A stretch of DNA of 64,000 nucleotides from Corticium candelabrum (GCF_963422355.1 NC_085104.1:1000816-1064815), one strand, 5' to 3'. Positions 1-18,119 are shown, counted from the first letter of the stretch. A program made the numbers and translations. Notes: a model not told the origin generated them from the letters alone.

Positions 1-204
1 TTTGGTTGTATTTCTGTGGTACACTAAGACATTTGTTCATGAATCACATCTGCTGTCTCTGGTCCCCAACTGGCAATAATGGTTACTTTCATGCTTCAAC
101 CGGCTAGCTCACTAACCCAACCGGCATGGCCGATACTGGTGAGAACACTGGTATGCCATTTTGAAAAACAGTTGCACAAACAAATAAATAAATATGAAAA
201 TGAA

Positions 205-450
205 TACACAGACAGACAGTCAAAAAGACAAACAGACAGACAAACTAGACAGACAGACAGACAGACGGACAGACAGATAGACAGACAAACAGACAATACA
301 AACAGACAGACAAACAGACAAGACAAACAGACAAGACAAACAGACAAGACAAACAGACAAGACAAACAGACAGACAGACAGACAAACAGACAAGACAGAC
401 AGAGAGACAGACAGACAGACAGACAAACAAACACACAGACAGACCAACAT

Positions 451-485
<35 letters not shown>

Positions 486-498
486 AACGGACACAGAC
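205..498. repeat. (CAGA)n-type degenerate microsatellite
   Basis: Long run of CAGACAGA/CAAACAGA units on the plus strand. All overlapping open frames here (D/R/Q/T or C/L/S/V repeats) are translations of the repeat. It lies 3' of the last clear CAP exon, presumably in an intron. Confidence 0.95.
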
Positions 499-575
499 GG
501 CTTATTGGATACATAAAGTGACATCATCAAGTGTAAAAAGCAAGCTTGCTTGCAGACACACTAACACAAACAGAC

Positions 576-1038
576 CTGCACAGCTTTCAATGCTTCCACC
601 GTCGGCACAAGAAGATTCTCCTCAGCTTTAGTCTGCACACAACAACATCAACAACAATGAGATCTCACCCAAGCATCAATTGCCGTCAAACAGAATGCAC
701 ACATACACTCGGTTTCTTGCAAGTGGCAGAAACACTTAGAAAAGCTCGTTGTGCTTGAAAAGCCTTTTCAACCAAACCAGTCTAGGAAAACATAACAACA
801 CACCACAAATGAGTGCACCAATGTATGACCAGTGTAAATGATTGAAAGTCTGTCTGTCTGTCTGTCTGCCTGTCTGTTACATTTTGTCCATTGACTGTTA
901 CTGTTTTACATAAAGTCAGCGCTTGTTATCGGTAGAGGAAGCGTTCAAATAAAACAATCTGTCTGTCTGTCTGTCTGTGTGTTTGTCTGTCTGCACGTTT
1001 GTCTGTCTGTCCGTTGTTCCAATACATCACCTCCTTGC

Positions 1039-1071
<33 letters not shown>

Positions 1072-2455
1072 AATTTTTGTCTGTCTGTGTGTTTGTCTGT
1101 CTGTCTGTCATATATTTTCCAACATTAATCATACATCGCTGCTAAATCACAAAATTTACAAGTCCACAACCACTAATGAAATCTAACTTAATTAGACTAA
1201 AAACTAAAATACTATAGTCTCGCGTCGGTCTGTCCGTCCGTCCATCCATCTGTTTGTCTTACAGTTTAGTAGAGAATAAAACAATCTGTCTGTCTGTCTG
1301 TCCGTCAATCACATATATTTAAACTTTTATCTATGATACATTTTGCAATGCAGGGTACTATGTACTGTCCAACTACTAGTAGTGTTCATCACCTAAACTA
1401 AGCTACAATTGAAACTCGTGTAAAACAAAATGAGGACTACACTTAAAAACTACAGTGTACAAGCAAAGCCTCCAGTACCAGCTAGTGGCTGAAGTACTGG
1501 GTGACAAAGAAGTCACATCTGTTGTCTTCAGACAGCGAAGATAGCTTTTTAGAGATGACTCTAGCATTGCACTTCTGGAGCTGAACAGAAAAGTATTTGG
1601 ACCAGAAGTCGATAAACTCCGCAGCGTTTGGTCGTCCCACTTTGTCTGATGACTTCTTTGATAACTTGCACAGGAGTTCCACCATCGATCCCCCAAGCTC
1701 CAAAATGCTCCATTACCAGTGGGGTTACAGTGGCAATCATGCCACCTGGTAATTGCTGTTTGCTGTATTTCTCTTTCTTTCTGTCTGCTCTCCTCTCTGC
1801 AGCGTCACCACTAACACCAGCAGATGATGGAAAGATGTCACTACTCCATGGGTGGGCGAGGGAGATATCTAGGTCAACGTTGTTTCCAATGTTCGAGTCA
1901 AAAAATACGATGTCTGGTCTGTTGCCTGTGGTTGTATAACGACTCCTCAGCTCCCTGCGGTGGTGGATATGCAATACACGGAAACAATCTGTCTGTCTGT
2001 CCATCTGTTGTCTGTCTGTCTATCTGTCCATTTGTTCCATACATCACCTGCTCGCGTACGTCTCCGCCAATCTTCTTCCCCAAATCTGTCCATTGCTTAA
2101 ATTTTCCAGCAAGAAACTACACAACCCAATATACTAATAGATCACGTGACACCGGCATATGTGACGTCATCGAACGCCAATAGCTCCCGGTCTGATGCAA
2201 AGAACTGCTCGCAAGCGGGAGCATTGATTATATGGCACTGCTCACCGTATCATATGCGTCCAAGTATTCCTTCGCTTCCACTCCTAATTTTCAACAAAAA
2301 CAAACGTATTTCGTCTGTAACAATTTCCTACGCGATTTCATTGCGTGATTACCGGCGGAATGAGCGCCTCCGACACTTCCACTGTTCGCGACGTTCTCCA
2401 GGCGATCAGCGACCTTCTCAAGGCGAGAAACCAGAGGAGCAAGCTCGGCAGCCAT
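576..2455 (-). CDS. CAP1: Cyclase-associated protein (CAP/Srv2), N-terminal exons only
   Basis: Five exons on the minus strand join without frame breaks: 2455-2353 (starts MAAELAPLVSRLEKVADRLE, the CAP N-terminal helix), 2283-2246 (VEAKEYLDAYDT), 2116-2048 (FLAGKFKQWTDLGKKIGGDV), 763-707 (AFQAQRAFLSVSATCKKPS) and 632-576 (TKAEENLLVPTVEALKAVQ). All have GT-AG borders and matching phases. The pattern helix / LAG...KKIGGDV / A..QR.FL..A..CKKP / LL.P is the helical-folded domain of CAP, which recycles cofilin-bound G-actin and binds adenylyl cyclase in yeast. A further exon may lie near 110-160 (minus frame with SIGHAGWVSEL, like the SI..LGWV of CAP), but its borders are unclear. The rest of the gene lies left of the window. 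Intron 3 (764-2047) holds a retroelement piece. The CAP1/CAP2 distinction is vertebrate-specific; the symbol only marks the family. Confidence 0.85.
845..1110. repeat. (CTGT)n microsatellite tracts
   Basis: Several CTGTCTGT runs (848-877, 957-1015, 1040-1110; another at 1286-1302) inside CAP intron 3. The plus-strand CTGT here is the reverse complement of the CAGA type at 205-498. Confidence 0.9.
1403..1990 (-). mobile_element. Retroelement-derived PD-(D/E)XK-like domain, broken remnant
   Basis: The minus strand shows a conserved block with RPDIVFFDS, VDLDISLAHPW, KKEKYSKQ and VTPLVMEHFGAWG. This arrangement (D, then D-x-D/DV, then a basic helix, then P-L-V-x-E/S-x-G-G-G) is known from the C-terminal region of reverse-transcriptase ORFs in cnidarian, sponge and plant retroelements, where it resembles a PD-(D/E)XK nuclease. 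No reverse transcriptase or termini are visible, so the order (LINE-like or other) cannot be settled. It is a broken fossil within CAP intron 3. Confidence 0.55.
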
Positions 2456-3205
2456 AATAACTCGAGCGTCCGGGTATTAATAAGAGTTATTGTGACGTCA
2501 TCAAAAGCCCGTATAATAGCAAATATGGGTGGTTCCGTATTATGTATGGCCTTACCATTTGTTCGCTGTTTGGTAGGAAACTCGAAACTGTGGGAAATTA
2601 GAAAACTAAAAATTAAAAAACAGACGAATGACCCTCCGCGTTTGCCGGGAAATGAGCGGCGGTTTGCGGTTGCTGTTGACATGGCAACACACATCTTCAA
2701 GTTAGTTGGTCAAAAATTAATCAGATAGCTATGATGCTCTGTTGCTATACAAACAAATCATTATTCAAACGGCAATGAGTGAAGATTAGGAAAGAAGTTC
2801 ATGCATGAGTAATCGCACGTGACAGCTTCCGTATATGGTGCCGCATACACGCATGACGTCTTCAGTGTCAGTATGACGATGATATGTCTAAATATAGCAC
2901 AGAAACCCAGAACAACAGCCAAAAATATCCAAACACTTCTTTCCACGGACTATCTCCCAGAGGTCAAATTGGCACCAGATAGTGGCGATCTCTTATTTAA
3001 CGTCTGTGCAGAGTGAGAACGCTTCAGTTGCAGTCGGGGTCCCAATAGGGGTTCACAAAGCTCAACCGCGACCGCATTTGTCATTTACTGACACTAGATT
3101 GACCGCTGAAGGCCGCAGACCTTTCAGACATGTGTCATTGACGACGGCCGTCACACGATCGGTTCGTATTCGCACATCAGTCGGACGCTAGAGGCTCACG
3201 CGGTG
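2456..3205. promoter_or_regulatory. Divergent intergenic region between CAP and PH-PDZ
   Basis: The CAP start (2455, minus) and the PH-PDZ start (3206, plus) face away from each other across about 750 bp, with no credible coding sequence between them. The 5' UTRs and promoters of both genes must lie here or share it. No TATA or other sharp motif was recognised. Short open frames at 2345-2728 and 2982-3191 show no family resemblance. Confidence 0.5.
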
Positions 3206-3849
3206 ATGTCGTCGACCAGTCTGGCGAGCAAACGCAACGCAGCGCTCATACTCAAAGAGGAATACCTCGACAAATACGCCGGACGCTTCATCAAGACGTG
3301 GCACAAACGCTACTTCGTGCTCGCGCCCCAGAGTCTCTGCTATTTCAAGGTAAACGAAGACTCGCCGACCGCCACAGCGGCCGCCGACAAGAAACCCAAG
3401 GATCCACGTGGCCGCCTCTTTCTCGCGACAATCACCGAGATATCTCTGTGTCCGAGCAAGAAACGCGAGTTTGCGTTCATTATACGAACGGGAATGAAGC
3501 AGAAGTTGTTACTCGCTGCGTCTTCAGAGCAGCAGATGTGTGAGTGGATTGACATTATCAAGAGCACGAGAGAGAGGGAGGAGACTGAGGAGAAGACGTG
3601 CAAGTTTAGACAGAGTTTGAGGCGCTTGAAGGCTGATTTGAAGCGCGTGTCGTTGGTGAAGGAAGGAGGGAGTATCGGGTGTACGATTAAGATTGCTGGA
3701 GGGCCAGTGTTGGTGAATAGGATCTTGCCTGATGGTCCTATTGCACAGACTGGTGTGTTGAAACCAGGTGGGATAATAGAGGGACACTTGTAGTACATAA
3801 TGTAATTGTTTTTCTTGTGTTTGGGTGGTTGGTTTGTTGGTCTTTTGGG

Positions 3850-3911
<62 letters not shown>

Positions 3912-3927
3912 GTGCGTGCGTGCGTGC

Positions 3928-3975
<48 letters not shown>

Positions 3976-4652
3976 GCATGTACATGTGTATGTGTGTTCA
4001 TGTTTGCTGTTGGGATTGTCACCATTCAGTCATTGCCATTCTCAGTCATGCAGATTGTCATCACATGCAGTTGCATGATTATACACATGACTGCATATAT
4101 GTGGTCTTTCCAGTATTTACTTATGTGATCTCCACACTTGTAATGACAGGAGATCCTTTATATCCTGACAGCCATCTCATTGAACATTCATGAGCTGTCA
4201 GTATCAGTAAACAACAGCTCAGCTCCCATAGTACCATACAACTAAGACCCAAACTTCATTTTTTTCTCTAATTTTTTCAGGTTTGTAGATTCAATGGCCA
4301 TGCCTGTTGCTTGATATCGAGACGTTTTACTGTCATTTTGGTTACTATAGTGTAGGACTCTAAACGGATGTCAAAATATGGTGGAAGGGAAGGTTAACTA
4401 TCATGCCTGTTTGGTGATCACTTTACAGCTATAACTGGTGTACTCCAGTCCAGTCCAATGTACACTAGATAGAAATTTTACTATCCTCACTACTTGGTTT
4501 GTCTGTTACTGTTCCGACCTCCTTGCTGTTTTGACCGTTTTAGTTGGTGTCAACGGTCCCATACATTCCACTGCAGTTTGACTACTGCACACCGTGTTTT
4601 GTCATGTTGTGCTGTTTGTAATGACATTTTGTTGGTAACCAAAAAGACAGAA

Positions 4653-4701
<49 letters not shown>

Positions 4702-4721
4702 TGTGTGTTTGTGTGTGCATG

Positions 4722-4768
<47 letters not shown>

Positions 4769-5502
4769 TGTGTGTGTGTGTGGTGTGTGTGTGATGTGTG
4801 TGTGTGTGTGTGTGTGCATGCATGTGCGTGTGCATGTGCACGTGCGTGCGTGCATACATGCGTGCGTGCATACATGCGTGCATGCATGTGCAGCCATAGG
4901 CCAGTTGTTAGATGTGTTAGTAACGTACACTAGACAGTCAGACATACAGATAGACAGACAATCTGCACGCTGCTCGACGATCCACACCATCATTCACGTT
5001 GACACATTTTCCCATTTTCACAGGTGACCAGATTCTTGACATCCACGGAAAGAGCATAACAGGACTCTCCATGGAAGAAGTCGTCAAAGTCATTCGAGAT
5101 GCACCGACCGTCTTCATCGCCACCATCCGACCAACCACCTCAATTCAACGACCTCCCGTCGACCCACACGCCAAACCCACATCGTACGCCGTCCTAGACT
5201 ATGACAAAATGTCTGGAGTTAGAGAGAGTAGAGTGTCCAATGAATCAGTAGGAGAATTCAACGAGCCTGGACTCTCGAGTGACGAACACAGTGAGGAAGA
5301 CTTATTGAATCCTGACCATTCACAGACTGATACTGCAGGTATAAAGCAGTCTAGACTAGAAACACGTGCTCGTCATGCTCCGGACCAGCAATCAAGAGCA
5401 GGTTCGGGTAGTGAGAAAGCCTTGTCATCTAAGCCAGTCTATTACGCCGAGTTGGAGTGGGGAAATGAAGGTGTGAAAGAAAAAACGACAGAGAAAGAGT
5501 AG
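3206..5502 (+). CDS. PH domain + PDZ domain adaptor protein
   Basis: Two exons, 3206-3767 and 5024-5502, join in phase (CCA G|GT GAC gives PGD) and encode about 346 residues. Residues ~16-115 form a PH domain: LKEEYLDKYAGRFIKTWHKR, YFVL, then FIIRTG and a C-terminal helix with the invariant Trp (EWIDIIKS). Residues ~145-240 form a PDZ domain interrupted by the intron: IGCTIKIAGGPVLV, RILPDGPIAQTGVLKPGD, QILDIHGKSI, then the SMEEVVKVIRD helix. Such PH/PDZ proteins link membrane phosphoinositides to receptor C-termini; the specific partner is unknown. The rest is a low-complexity acidic tail. The ATG at 3206 was chosen because the upstream codon is GTG. The hydrophobic frame past the stop is described in the findings. 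Exon 2 and the flanking intron recur twice as decayed copies (17.24 and 51.11 kb). Confidence 0.85.
3854..3982. repeat. (TG)n tract in PH-PDZ intron
   Basis: About 130 bp of TG dinucleotides with a CGTG/CATG interruption, 90 bp after the donor at 3768. Open frames of C/V or T/H through it are artefacts. Confidence 0.95.
4655..4890. repeat. Second (TG)n tract in PH-PDZ intron
   Basis: TG dinucleotides grading into GCATGCGTGC variants, ending about 130 bp before the exon 2 acceptor. The sequence just right of it (from about 4910) is the part that recurs at the junctions near 17.24 and 51.11 kb. Confidence 0.95.
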
Positions 5503-5679
5503 GTCATGTGGAGTGCCACTCATTGGTATGGTTGGTGCTGCTTGTGTTGCTGATTTTCTGTGTGGAAGGACTGACTGACCAGTTGTGGGACGTAAGATGT
5601 TCGGAGTTGCGTTTCTTGCTGCATTTGTGGTGCATGGCGGATAATGTAGTGAGAAGGCGACGAAACATTGAGTTGCTGT

Positions 5680-5685
5680 AATAAA
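5680..5685 (+). terminator. Polyadenylation signal AATAAA of PH-PDZ
   Basis: AATAAA, overlapped by a second AATAAA-like hexamer, 178 bp after the PH-PDZ stop. It is conserved with neighbouring sequence in the two duplicated copies (about 18,000-18,010 and 51,862-51,875). Confidence 0.7.
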
Positions 5686-5742
5686 ATAAAATTGAGTTTA
5701 TTTGGAAGTAAAATGTTTGTTTGAAGTGCATGTAATGTAACA

Positions 5743-5745
<3 letters not shown>

Positions 5746-5797
<52 letters not shown>

Positions 5798-5802
5798 ATG
5801 CA

Positions 5803-5850
<48 letters not shown>

Positions 5851-5856
5851 CGTGCA

Positions 5857-5907
<51 letters not shown>
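5746..5907. repeat. (TG)n tract downstream of PH-PDZ
   Basis: TG dinucleotides with two GCATGCG interruptions. A shorter tract sits at the paralogous position in block 2 (18,064-18,118), so the microsatellite predates the block duplication. Confidence 0.95.
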
Positions 5908-5911
<4 letters not shown>

Positions 5912-6016
5912 GGATGTCTGTTTGTGTTTGTATGTGTGCACACGTGTGCTTGTGTTACCACTCACATGTAGGCAACTTTTTGTTCCATTTGGGAAACAGT
6001 CATAGTGGCAACTGAC

Positions 6017-6133
6017 TAGACTCGTGCCCAGTCCTTCTCCGCGCTAGGTTGCTTACACCACGTGCTAGCTGTCACGTGTATAGCGCACGTGGTGTAAGCA
6101 ACCTAGCACGGAGGAGGACTGGGCAGGAGTCTA
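6017..6133. mobile_element. Palindromic MITE in the DSL exon remnant
   Basis: 117 bp with inverted ends (TAGACTCGTGCCCAGTCC against GGACTGGGCAGGAGTCTA) and a near-perfect inner palindrome around GCTTACACCACGTG. It is flanked by GCAACTGAC on both sides (6008-6016 and 6134-6142), an 8-9 bp target duplication within the DSL exon sequence. The intact paralogues read straight through this point, confirming the insertion. hAT or Mutator type is possible from the duplication length. Confidence 0.75.
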
Positions 6134-6419
6134 GCAACTGACATCATCCACAGGTTTACAGAATATGGAACAATCCTCATTGTAGAAATGATCACTACAT
6201 CTCACTCGCCACTTAATATCAAGAAATGCTGTTACACCAAGATCACTCAAAATTATTAGTGAACTAAAATTTCCATAGCTGGTGCTGCTGTCCTCATACT
6301 CAAATGACCCTAATAATGCAGGAGGACTTGTGTAGTTATTCCACACATTAGCTTCCAGATTCGATCCACCCTAGCTAGCATGATCAACATGTCATGATGA
6401 TGGACTGAGTTGTCAATTT

Positions 6420-6770
6420 CTACAAATCTCAATTGTGACTTTGACCATGACGAAAAAGCCCAATACATAAATGAAACAGCCCAATACAAGAGCCACATAT
6501 GCGACCGCAGATGTTACAGATGTATTGGGTGCTTTGATGACTGCCTGCTTTTCTGGATTGGCCCTTGAAGAGCCTTGCTCGAAGACACCAGCATACAGGA
6601 TGGTCCCACTTCCATGCAGGTTCTGTGACTTGTTGTCCTTAGAGAGACTCCCAAGCAGCTGCGCAGTAAACTGGCGGGCCATTCGTTGGATTGAATAAAA
6701 AGAGCACAGTGATGTTGCTCAAACTGGTCAATGACAGCTCTGACATTTATCTCCATAATGGTCTGTCAAT
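6420..6770. other. Unidentified segment shared with block 2
   Basis: Between the DSL exon remnant and the LINE piece. A minus-strand frame contains a hydrophobic run (VAYVALVLGCFIYVLGFFVM). A diverged, shorter copy lies at 18,500-18,735. No family recognised; it could be a host exon captured with the LINE or part of an unknown element. Confidence 0.4.
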
Positions 6771-6774
6771 AACT

Positions 6775-7190
6775 ATTTTTTCCTAAACTGAGAATGAATG
6801 TTACAAGACTTTAGGTTTGCCTTTAGACTGTCCTTGGACCGTTGTTTGGGACCTCCTTTCGAACATACACCCTCCTTTATTTCTCCATAGAAAACGGCCT
6901 TTGGTATTCTCTCATCTTCCATACAAACTAAGTGACCCGACCTATGAAATTGTGCTGATAGCAAAATTGTTTCAATAGCATTCACATTGCAGACCGTGAG
7001 AACTTCCGTATTAGGAACAAAGTCTTGCCATGTACTCCCAGCCATTTTGTGTTGACACAATCATATGGAAACGATCCAAGCTCTTGATATGCTTTCCATA
7101 CAGCATCCATGTTTCAGAACCATATAGCGGAGTTGATACAACAACAGCATGGTATACGTTGATTTTGGTCATTACATTGCAAGGTCATCC
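6775..7190 (-). mobile_element. LINE 3' fragment (reverse-transcriptase C-terminal region)
   Basis: Read on the minus strand: [58 protein letters not shown] and KEGVCSKGGPKQRSKDSL. This is the familiar carboxy-terminal stretch of LINE reverse transcriptases widespread in animals (..L.RFH..., W.D..PN.EVL, ..LRW.GH..RM.D.R.PK..FYGE). It carries stops and is 5'-truncated. A homologous piece at 18,740-19,130 marks the paralogous site. Confidence 0.8.
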
Positions 7191-7492
7191 TACATTCAAC
7201 TGAAGATGTCAAAATTCACTTACCTACCAGGAACCTTTAAATAACAAAAAATGGGGTTCCTTACATCATTTCCCAACATTTGGTTTAATGTAAATGTTAT
7301 GGTATGGAACAACATGAAAAAAATTGGATCACGTGTAGTGAAAAGCACTCCAGTTGTCTGGTCGGAAAAAGTTCAGTTGTATTGCCAGGTTGATAACACA
7401 CTTCAAAATGACTTTAGAATGACTACATGAGCACGTGCACTATAAGACTGAGCTATTACATTTTGTAATTAATTAAGTGTCTGTTAATTGTT

Positions 7493-14229
<6,737 letters not shown>

Positions 14230-14782
14230 TCTCAGTCAACCAATCAACTAAAGCATCCGCCCCTTAAATCTGCATTTTGCATGGTTTACCGTGGGAGTTA
14301 TTTGTCTACATTTCCATACTCAATCTACAAACAATATAAAACCTTTAATGTCATCTTATACCAATCACTCTTTCTACTGGTAAGCACTACAGTCATAGAC
14401 TACCATTGCGCTTTAGTAGATGTCTTTAATTAATTAAACAGAAAACTTAATATCAATCAATAATTTAATAATTAAGTACAGTGTGTTTACCTTCTTCAAC
14501 AGATAGAGATATATAGCTAAAAGTGAATGATAGGAACGTGCCCACCAGCGACAGAAATCTAAATTATAATATGCATGTCACGTGCACATACACGCGTCAG
14601 TGCCCGCGATAGCAGCAACAGCAGCAATTAAAAGAAACAACAGCCACGACAGTACTTATATACATATACAACTGAGATAACAAATACGACGACTAAAATC
14701 AACCGAACACCAAATAATGAGTTGATATCCGGGCTTCAACACTAGAATCGGGTAATGATAACATACGGGCATTACAATTAAA
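14230..14782. promoter_or_regulatory. Bidirectional promoter region, DSL1 / MIC26-A
   Basis: 553 bp separate the DSL1 start (minus) from the MIC26-A start (plus). The same head-to-head spacer, with strongly conserved blocks, recurs at 54,875-55,430 and, with a Helitron and more change, at about 49,090-49,709. Conserved pieces include GATAGCAGCAACAGCAGCAA and GAGTTGATATCCGGGCTTCA. No TATA box is evident. Retention in three copies suggests shared control of both genes, an inference from position only. Confidence 0.55.
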
Positions 14783-15116
14783 ATGGTTTCCCGGCTTTTA
14801 CGTCCTTCGGCTGTCGTTCTTGCCACCTTTACGGCCGCTAAAACAGACGATGTTAACTCAAAATCTTCTAGAAAAATTTCAGAGGTATAGAATCTGCTCG
14901 ATATCTTACTAAAATCGACGTTTGAGTGACGAATTTTCTTTTTTTTTCAGTTGCCGATTTACTCTACAGAAGAGGTCAAGTACTTAGAATATAAGGCGCC
15001 TGAAAGAACAGAACTGGAGGAATACATTGCGCGAGTGAGAAGGAAAGTATGGACGTTTGGAGAAAACGTGGAGGTGGGGCATGTCCTCGCAGTCCCAGAC
15101 CTACGCGCTGTAGCAG

Positions 15117-15148
<32 letters not shown>

Positions 15149-15249
15149 TGGATGATAAACAAACAAAGACAACTAAATGGACAGATAGAAAGACAGACAG
15201 ATGGATTACATAACAAACAGACAAGTAGTTGGAAAGACCAACTGACAGA

Positions 15250-16290
15250 TAGCCTCGTCCCCAGACTCTCTCATGCTAATCTTGTCCGGTGCCCGTATGA
15301 CAATTCCAGGCGCGAGAGAGTCTGGGATCATCCCGCCTACTTCCTGCCATATCTTCTTACTAAATGCTCACTAAGTGTCACCCCAAGTCATCAAATGTCC
15401 CATAACTTCAAAATCAGATTAGCGTTAGTCTAATCCATTACACGTACCACATGGGATGCTATGACCATTGTTTGGTGTTTGTGGCATATCCAGCACTTGC
15501 AGACAACTGAAGCATGTTGAAAAGGTAAGTCTATGGAGTGTTGGTGACGGGTGTCGTGTAGGCTTGTACTCTGAGATCTACAATTGGCGGAGTGATGACC
15601 TTCTAGCTAGTTCACATGCGGCCATTAGCATTTGCGCGCAGACTAGACTCTGTAGCAAAAAGCGCGCAATGGCAAGGGAAGGTGTTGATCTTGACATGAA
15701 ACTACGGTCTGGAGGGTCAACTTGAAGCTTCCAGGGCTATTCTTTTGCGAAAAGATGTATTTGTTTTCATACTTGAAGACTTCTCGAAGGGTAGACGGTA
15801 GTTTCATGTCAAAATCAACCCTTCCCTTGTCATTGCGCGCTTTTTGCTACAGAGTCTAGTCTGCGCAGAAATGCTAATGACCGCATAGGAGATGCATGTA
15901 TGAACTACGTAAAAGGTCATCACTCTGCCTATTGTAGATCTTAGACACAAGCATAAACACGACACCTGTCACCAACACTCCAGAGACCTACCTTTTCAAC
16001 ATGCTTCAGTTGTCTGCAAGTGCTGGATACGCCACAAACACCAAACAATGGTCATAGCATCCCGTGTGGTACGTTTATTGGATTAGACTAACGCTAATTT
16101 GATTTTGCAGTTAGGGGACACTTGATGACGTTGGGGGTGACAGTTGATGATGTTGGGGGTGACACTTAGTGAGCATTTAGTAAGGAGATATGGCAGGAAG
16201 TAGGCGGGATGATCCCAGACTCTCTCGCGCCTGGAATTGTCATACGGGCATCGGACAAGACTAGCGCGAGAGAGTCTGGGGATGAGGCTA
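15250..16290. mobile_element. hAT-like foldback transposon
   Basis: 1041 bp, nearly all one inverted repeat (arms about 470 bp, meeting near 15,720-15,790). Ends are TAGCCTCGTCC and GGATGAGGCTA. It is flanked by CTGACAGA at 15242-15249 and again at 16291-16298, the 8-bp duplication typical of hAT. The paralogous intron in the intact MIC26 gene (about 55,890) lacks it. No transposase coding is seen. Confidence 0.85.
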
Positions 16291-16684
16291 CTGACAGACA
16301 GACAGACTAACTGACTGACTGATATCATTTATTACACACAAACCTCTACATACAGAACACTAAAAGTAAAAATATTATTATATAATATAATAAACTATTA
16401 TTACCGACTGATTGACTGCATCACATTATTTTGTGTCTTGTACAACAGTGAGTACTGTAACATAGTAACTTGCATGTTTTGTTTGTTGAATAGGAACGTT
16501 TCGTATCAATGAAGAAGCGTTATATGATGGTGAAAGACAAAGTCATCGGTAAGAGTCACTAACGTGGCCACAACTTGTTGCTTTTCATTTCTCATTCAAA
16601 TCTTGATCAAATTCATACAAGCACACCAAAAAGCGATGAAAACATGAATGGAACTTAGACAGCTAGACATACAGGTAGATAGAT

Positions 16685-16689
<5 letters not shown>

Positions 16690-16765
<76 letters not shown>
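16690..16765. repeat. (CA)n tract, MIC26-A intron 3
   Basis: CA dinucleotides followed by CAGACAGA units. The equivalent tract is present in MIC26-B (50,538-50,628) and in the intact gene (56,290-56,351 and 56,661-56,690). Confidence 0.95.
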
Positions 16766-16768
<3 letters not shown>

Positions 16769-17240
16769 ACAGATGGGTACAGACAGATGGACAGACAGAC
16801 AGACAGAACATGGACAAACTGATTAATGACACATCAAATTCTAGCTTCACTCATTTGTGTGTTTGGACTATCTGCATCTGTAACTTCAGCATAATTATAT
16901 AATACGTACAACTTTAAACCACTAGTGTGCTTCATTCTTTCAGAATTATCACTCAGACGGCCGACACCGAAGAGAACATCATACCAAAAGTGACCGCAGT
17001 GTCGCTCATCGGCGTCATCAGCTTTACAGCAGCCGGCAGTAAACAGACAAATACATGTAAAACAAATATCGTTTAACAACAGTGTTCTGCATCAGGTTCA
17101 AGGATGAAACAAATCCTTTTGCCACTCATTGGATCCACAGCAATGGCCGCGGTGTGTTTCCCAATGATAACAAATCAAGTTTTAGTCAAACCCGGAGTGC
17201 GAGTCTACCATCGACTAAAAGAGCAACTGATACTGAGGTA

Positions 17241-18012
17241 GATGAGTTAGTAACATACAGCAGATAGTCAGACATGCAGACAGACAGACAACCTGCATAC
17301 TGCTCAACAATCCACACCATCGTTCACCTTAACACTTCTCTTCCATTTTCCCCAGGTGACCAGATTCTTGACATCCGGAAAGAGCATAACAGGACTCTCC
17401 ATAGAAGAAGTTGTCAAAGTCATTCGAGACGCACCGACCGTCTTCATCGCCACCATCCAACCAACCACCTCAATTCAACGACCTTTCGTCGACCCACACG
17501 CCAAACCCACATGTACGGCATCCTAGATTATAACAAAATGTCTGGAGTTAGAGAGAGTAGAATGTCCAATGAATCAGTAGGAGAATTCGACGAGCTGGAC
17601 TCTCAAGTGACGAACACAGTGAAAAAGACTTATTGAATCCCGACCATTCAGACTGATACTGCAGATGTAAAGCAGTCTAGACTAGAAACACGCACTTGTC
17701 ATGCTCCCGACCGGCTATCAAGAGCAGTTTTGGGTAGTGAGAAATCCTTGCCATCTTAAGCCAGTCAATTACACCGAGTTGGAGTGGGGAAACGAAGGTG
17801 TGAAAAAAAACGACAGAAAGAGTAGGTCGTGTGGAGTGCATGCCGCTCTCTGGGTCATGCTGCTTGTGTTGCTGATTTTCTGTGTGGAAGGACTGACTGA
17901 CTGACTGGTTGTGGGACGTAAGATGTTTGGAGTTGGGTTACTTGCTGCATTTGCAGTGCATAGCGGATAATGTAGTGAGGTGACAAAAGTTGAGTTGCTG
18001 TAATAAAATAAA
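17241..18012 (+). pseudogene. Decayed copy of PH-PDZ exon 2 (block 2)
   Basis: Starts in intron sequence (GAGTTAGTAACATACAG...), then acceptor CCCCAG and exon 2 (GTGACCAGATTCTTGACATC) down to the duplicated AATAAA region. A 2-base loss early in the exon (ATCCGGAAAG against ATCCACGGAAAG) shifts the frame. Further indels follow. The late part retains a frame KSRSCGVHAALWVMLLVLLI, a hydrophobic stretch that bears on the parent gene's true C-terminus. Confidence 0.85.
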
Positions 18013-18061
18013 ATTGAGTTTATTTGGAAATAAAAGTTTATTTAAAGTGCATGTAATGTAA

Positions 18062-18119
<58 letters not shown>

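Larger units (their letters stand above)
5960..7425 (-). pseudogene. Remnant of a second DSL gene (exons 2 and 3)
   Basis: On the minus strand, 7232-7420 resembles the end of the MNNL exon of the DSL genes (reading toward NQ.LGN.VRNP.), and 5968-6360 resembles the DSL exon (ANVWNNYTSPPALLGSFEYE, then WRVRCSDHFYNEDCSIFCKP). Exon 1, the EGF exons and the 3' end are absent. The exon 3 copy is cut by a 117-bp MITE (6017-6133), which ends its frame after VDDVS, and the exon 2 copy is frameshifted. A LINE fragment occupies the intron. The same arrangement recurs in block 2 (18.15-19.25 kb), so the decayed gene was already present before the block duplicated. Confidence 0.7.
14783..17240 (+). pseudogene. 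MIC26-A: decayed MIC26/27 copy fused to PH-PDZ intron
   Basis: Exons match the intact gene at 55,431: 14783-14884, 14951-15073 (LPIYSTEEVKYLEYKAPERT), 16494-16548 (ERFVSMKKRYMM), exon 4 near 16,944-17,040 and the first part of exon 5 from about 17,096. Exon 4 has lost about 10 bases after its acceptor, which shifts the frame, and exon 5 leaves MIC26 sequence near 17,232-17,240 for PH-PDZ intron sequence. It therefore cannot make the normal protein, though exons 1-3 are still clean. Intron 2 carries a 1-kb foldback element. Confidence 0.85.

Noticed and set aside
96-530. Several open frames of 88-145 residues made of C/L/S/V or D/R/Q/T
   Set aside because: Translations of the CAGA repeat in different frames; no non-repeat content.
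1628-1939. Plus-strand open frame over the retroelement piece
   Set aside because: Antisense shadow of the minus-strand nuclease-like region.
3817-4193. Cys/Val and Thr/His repeat proteins across the window (also near 5,750, 9,260, 10,330, 12,180, 43,570, 52,100, 58,700, 60,900)
   Set aside because: All are (TG)n/(CA)n microsatellites read in frame.
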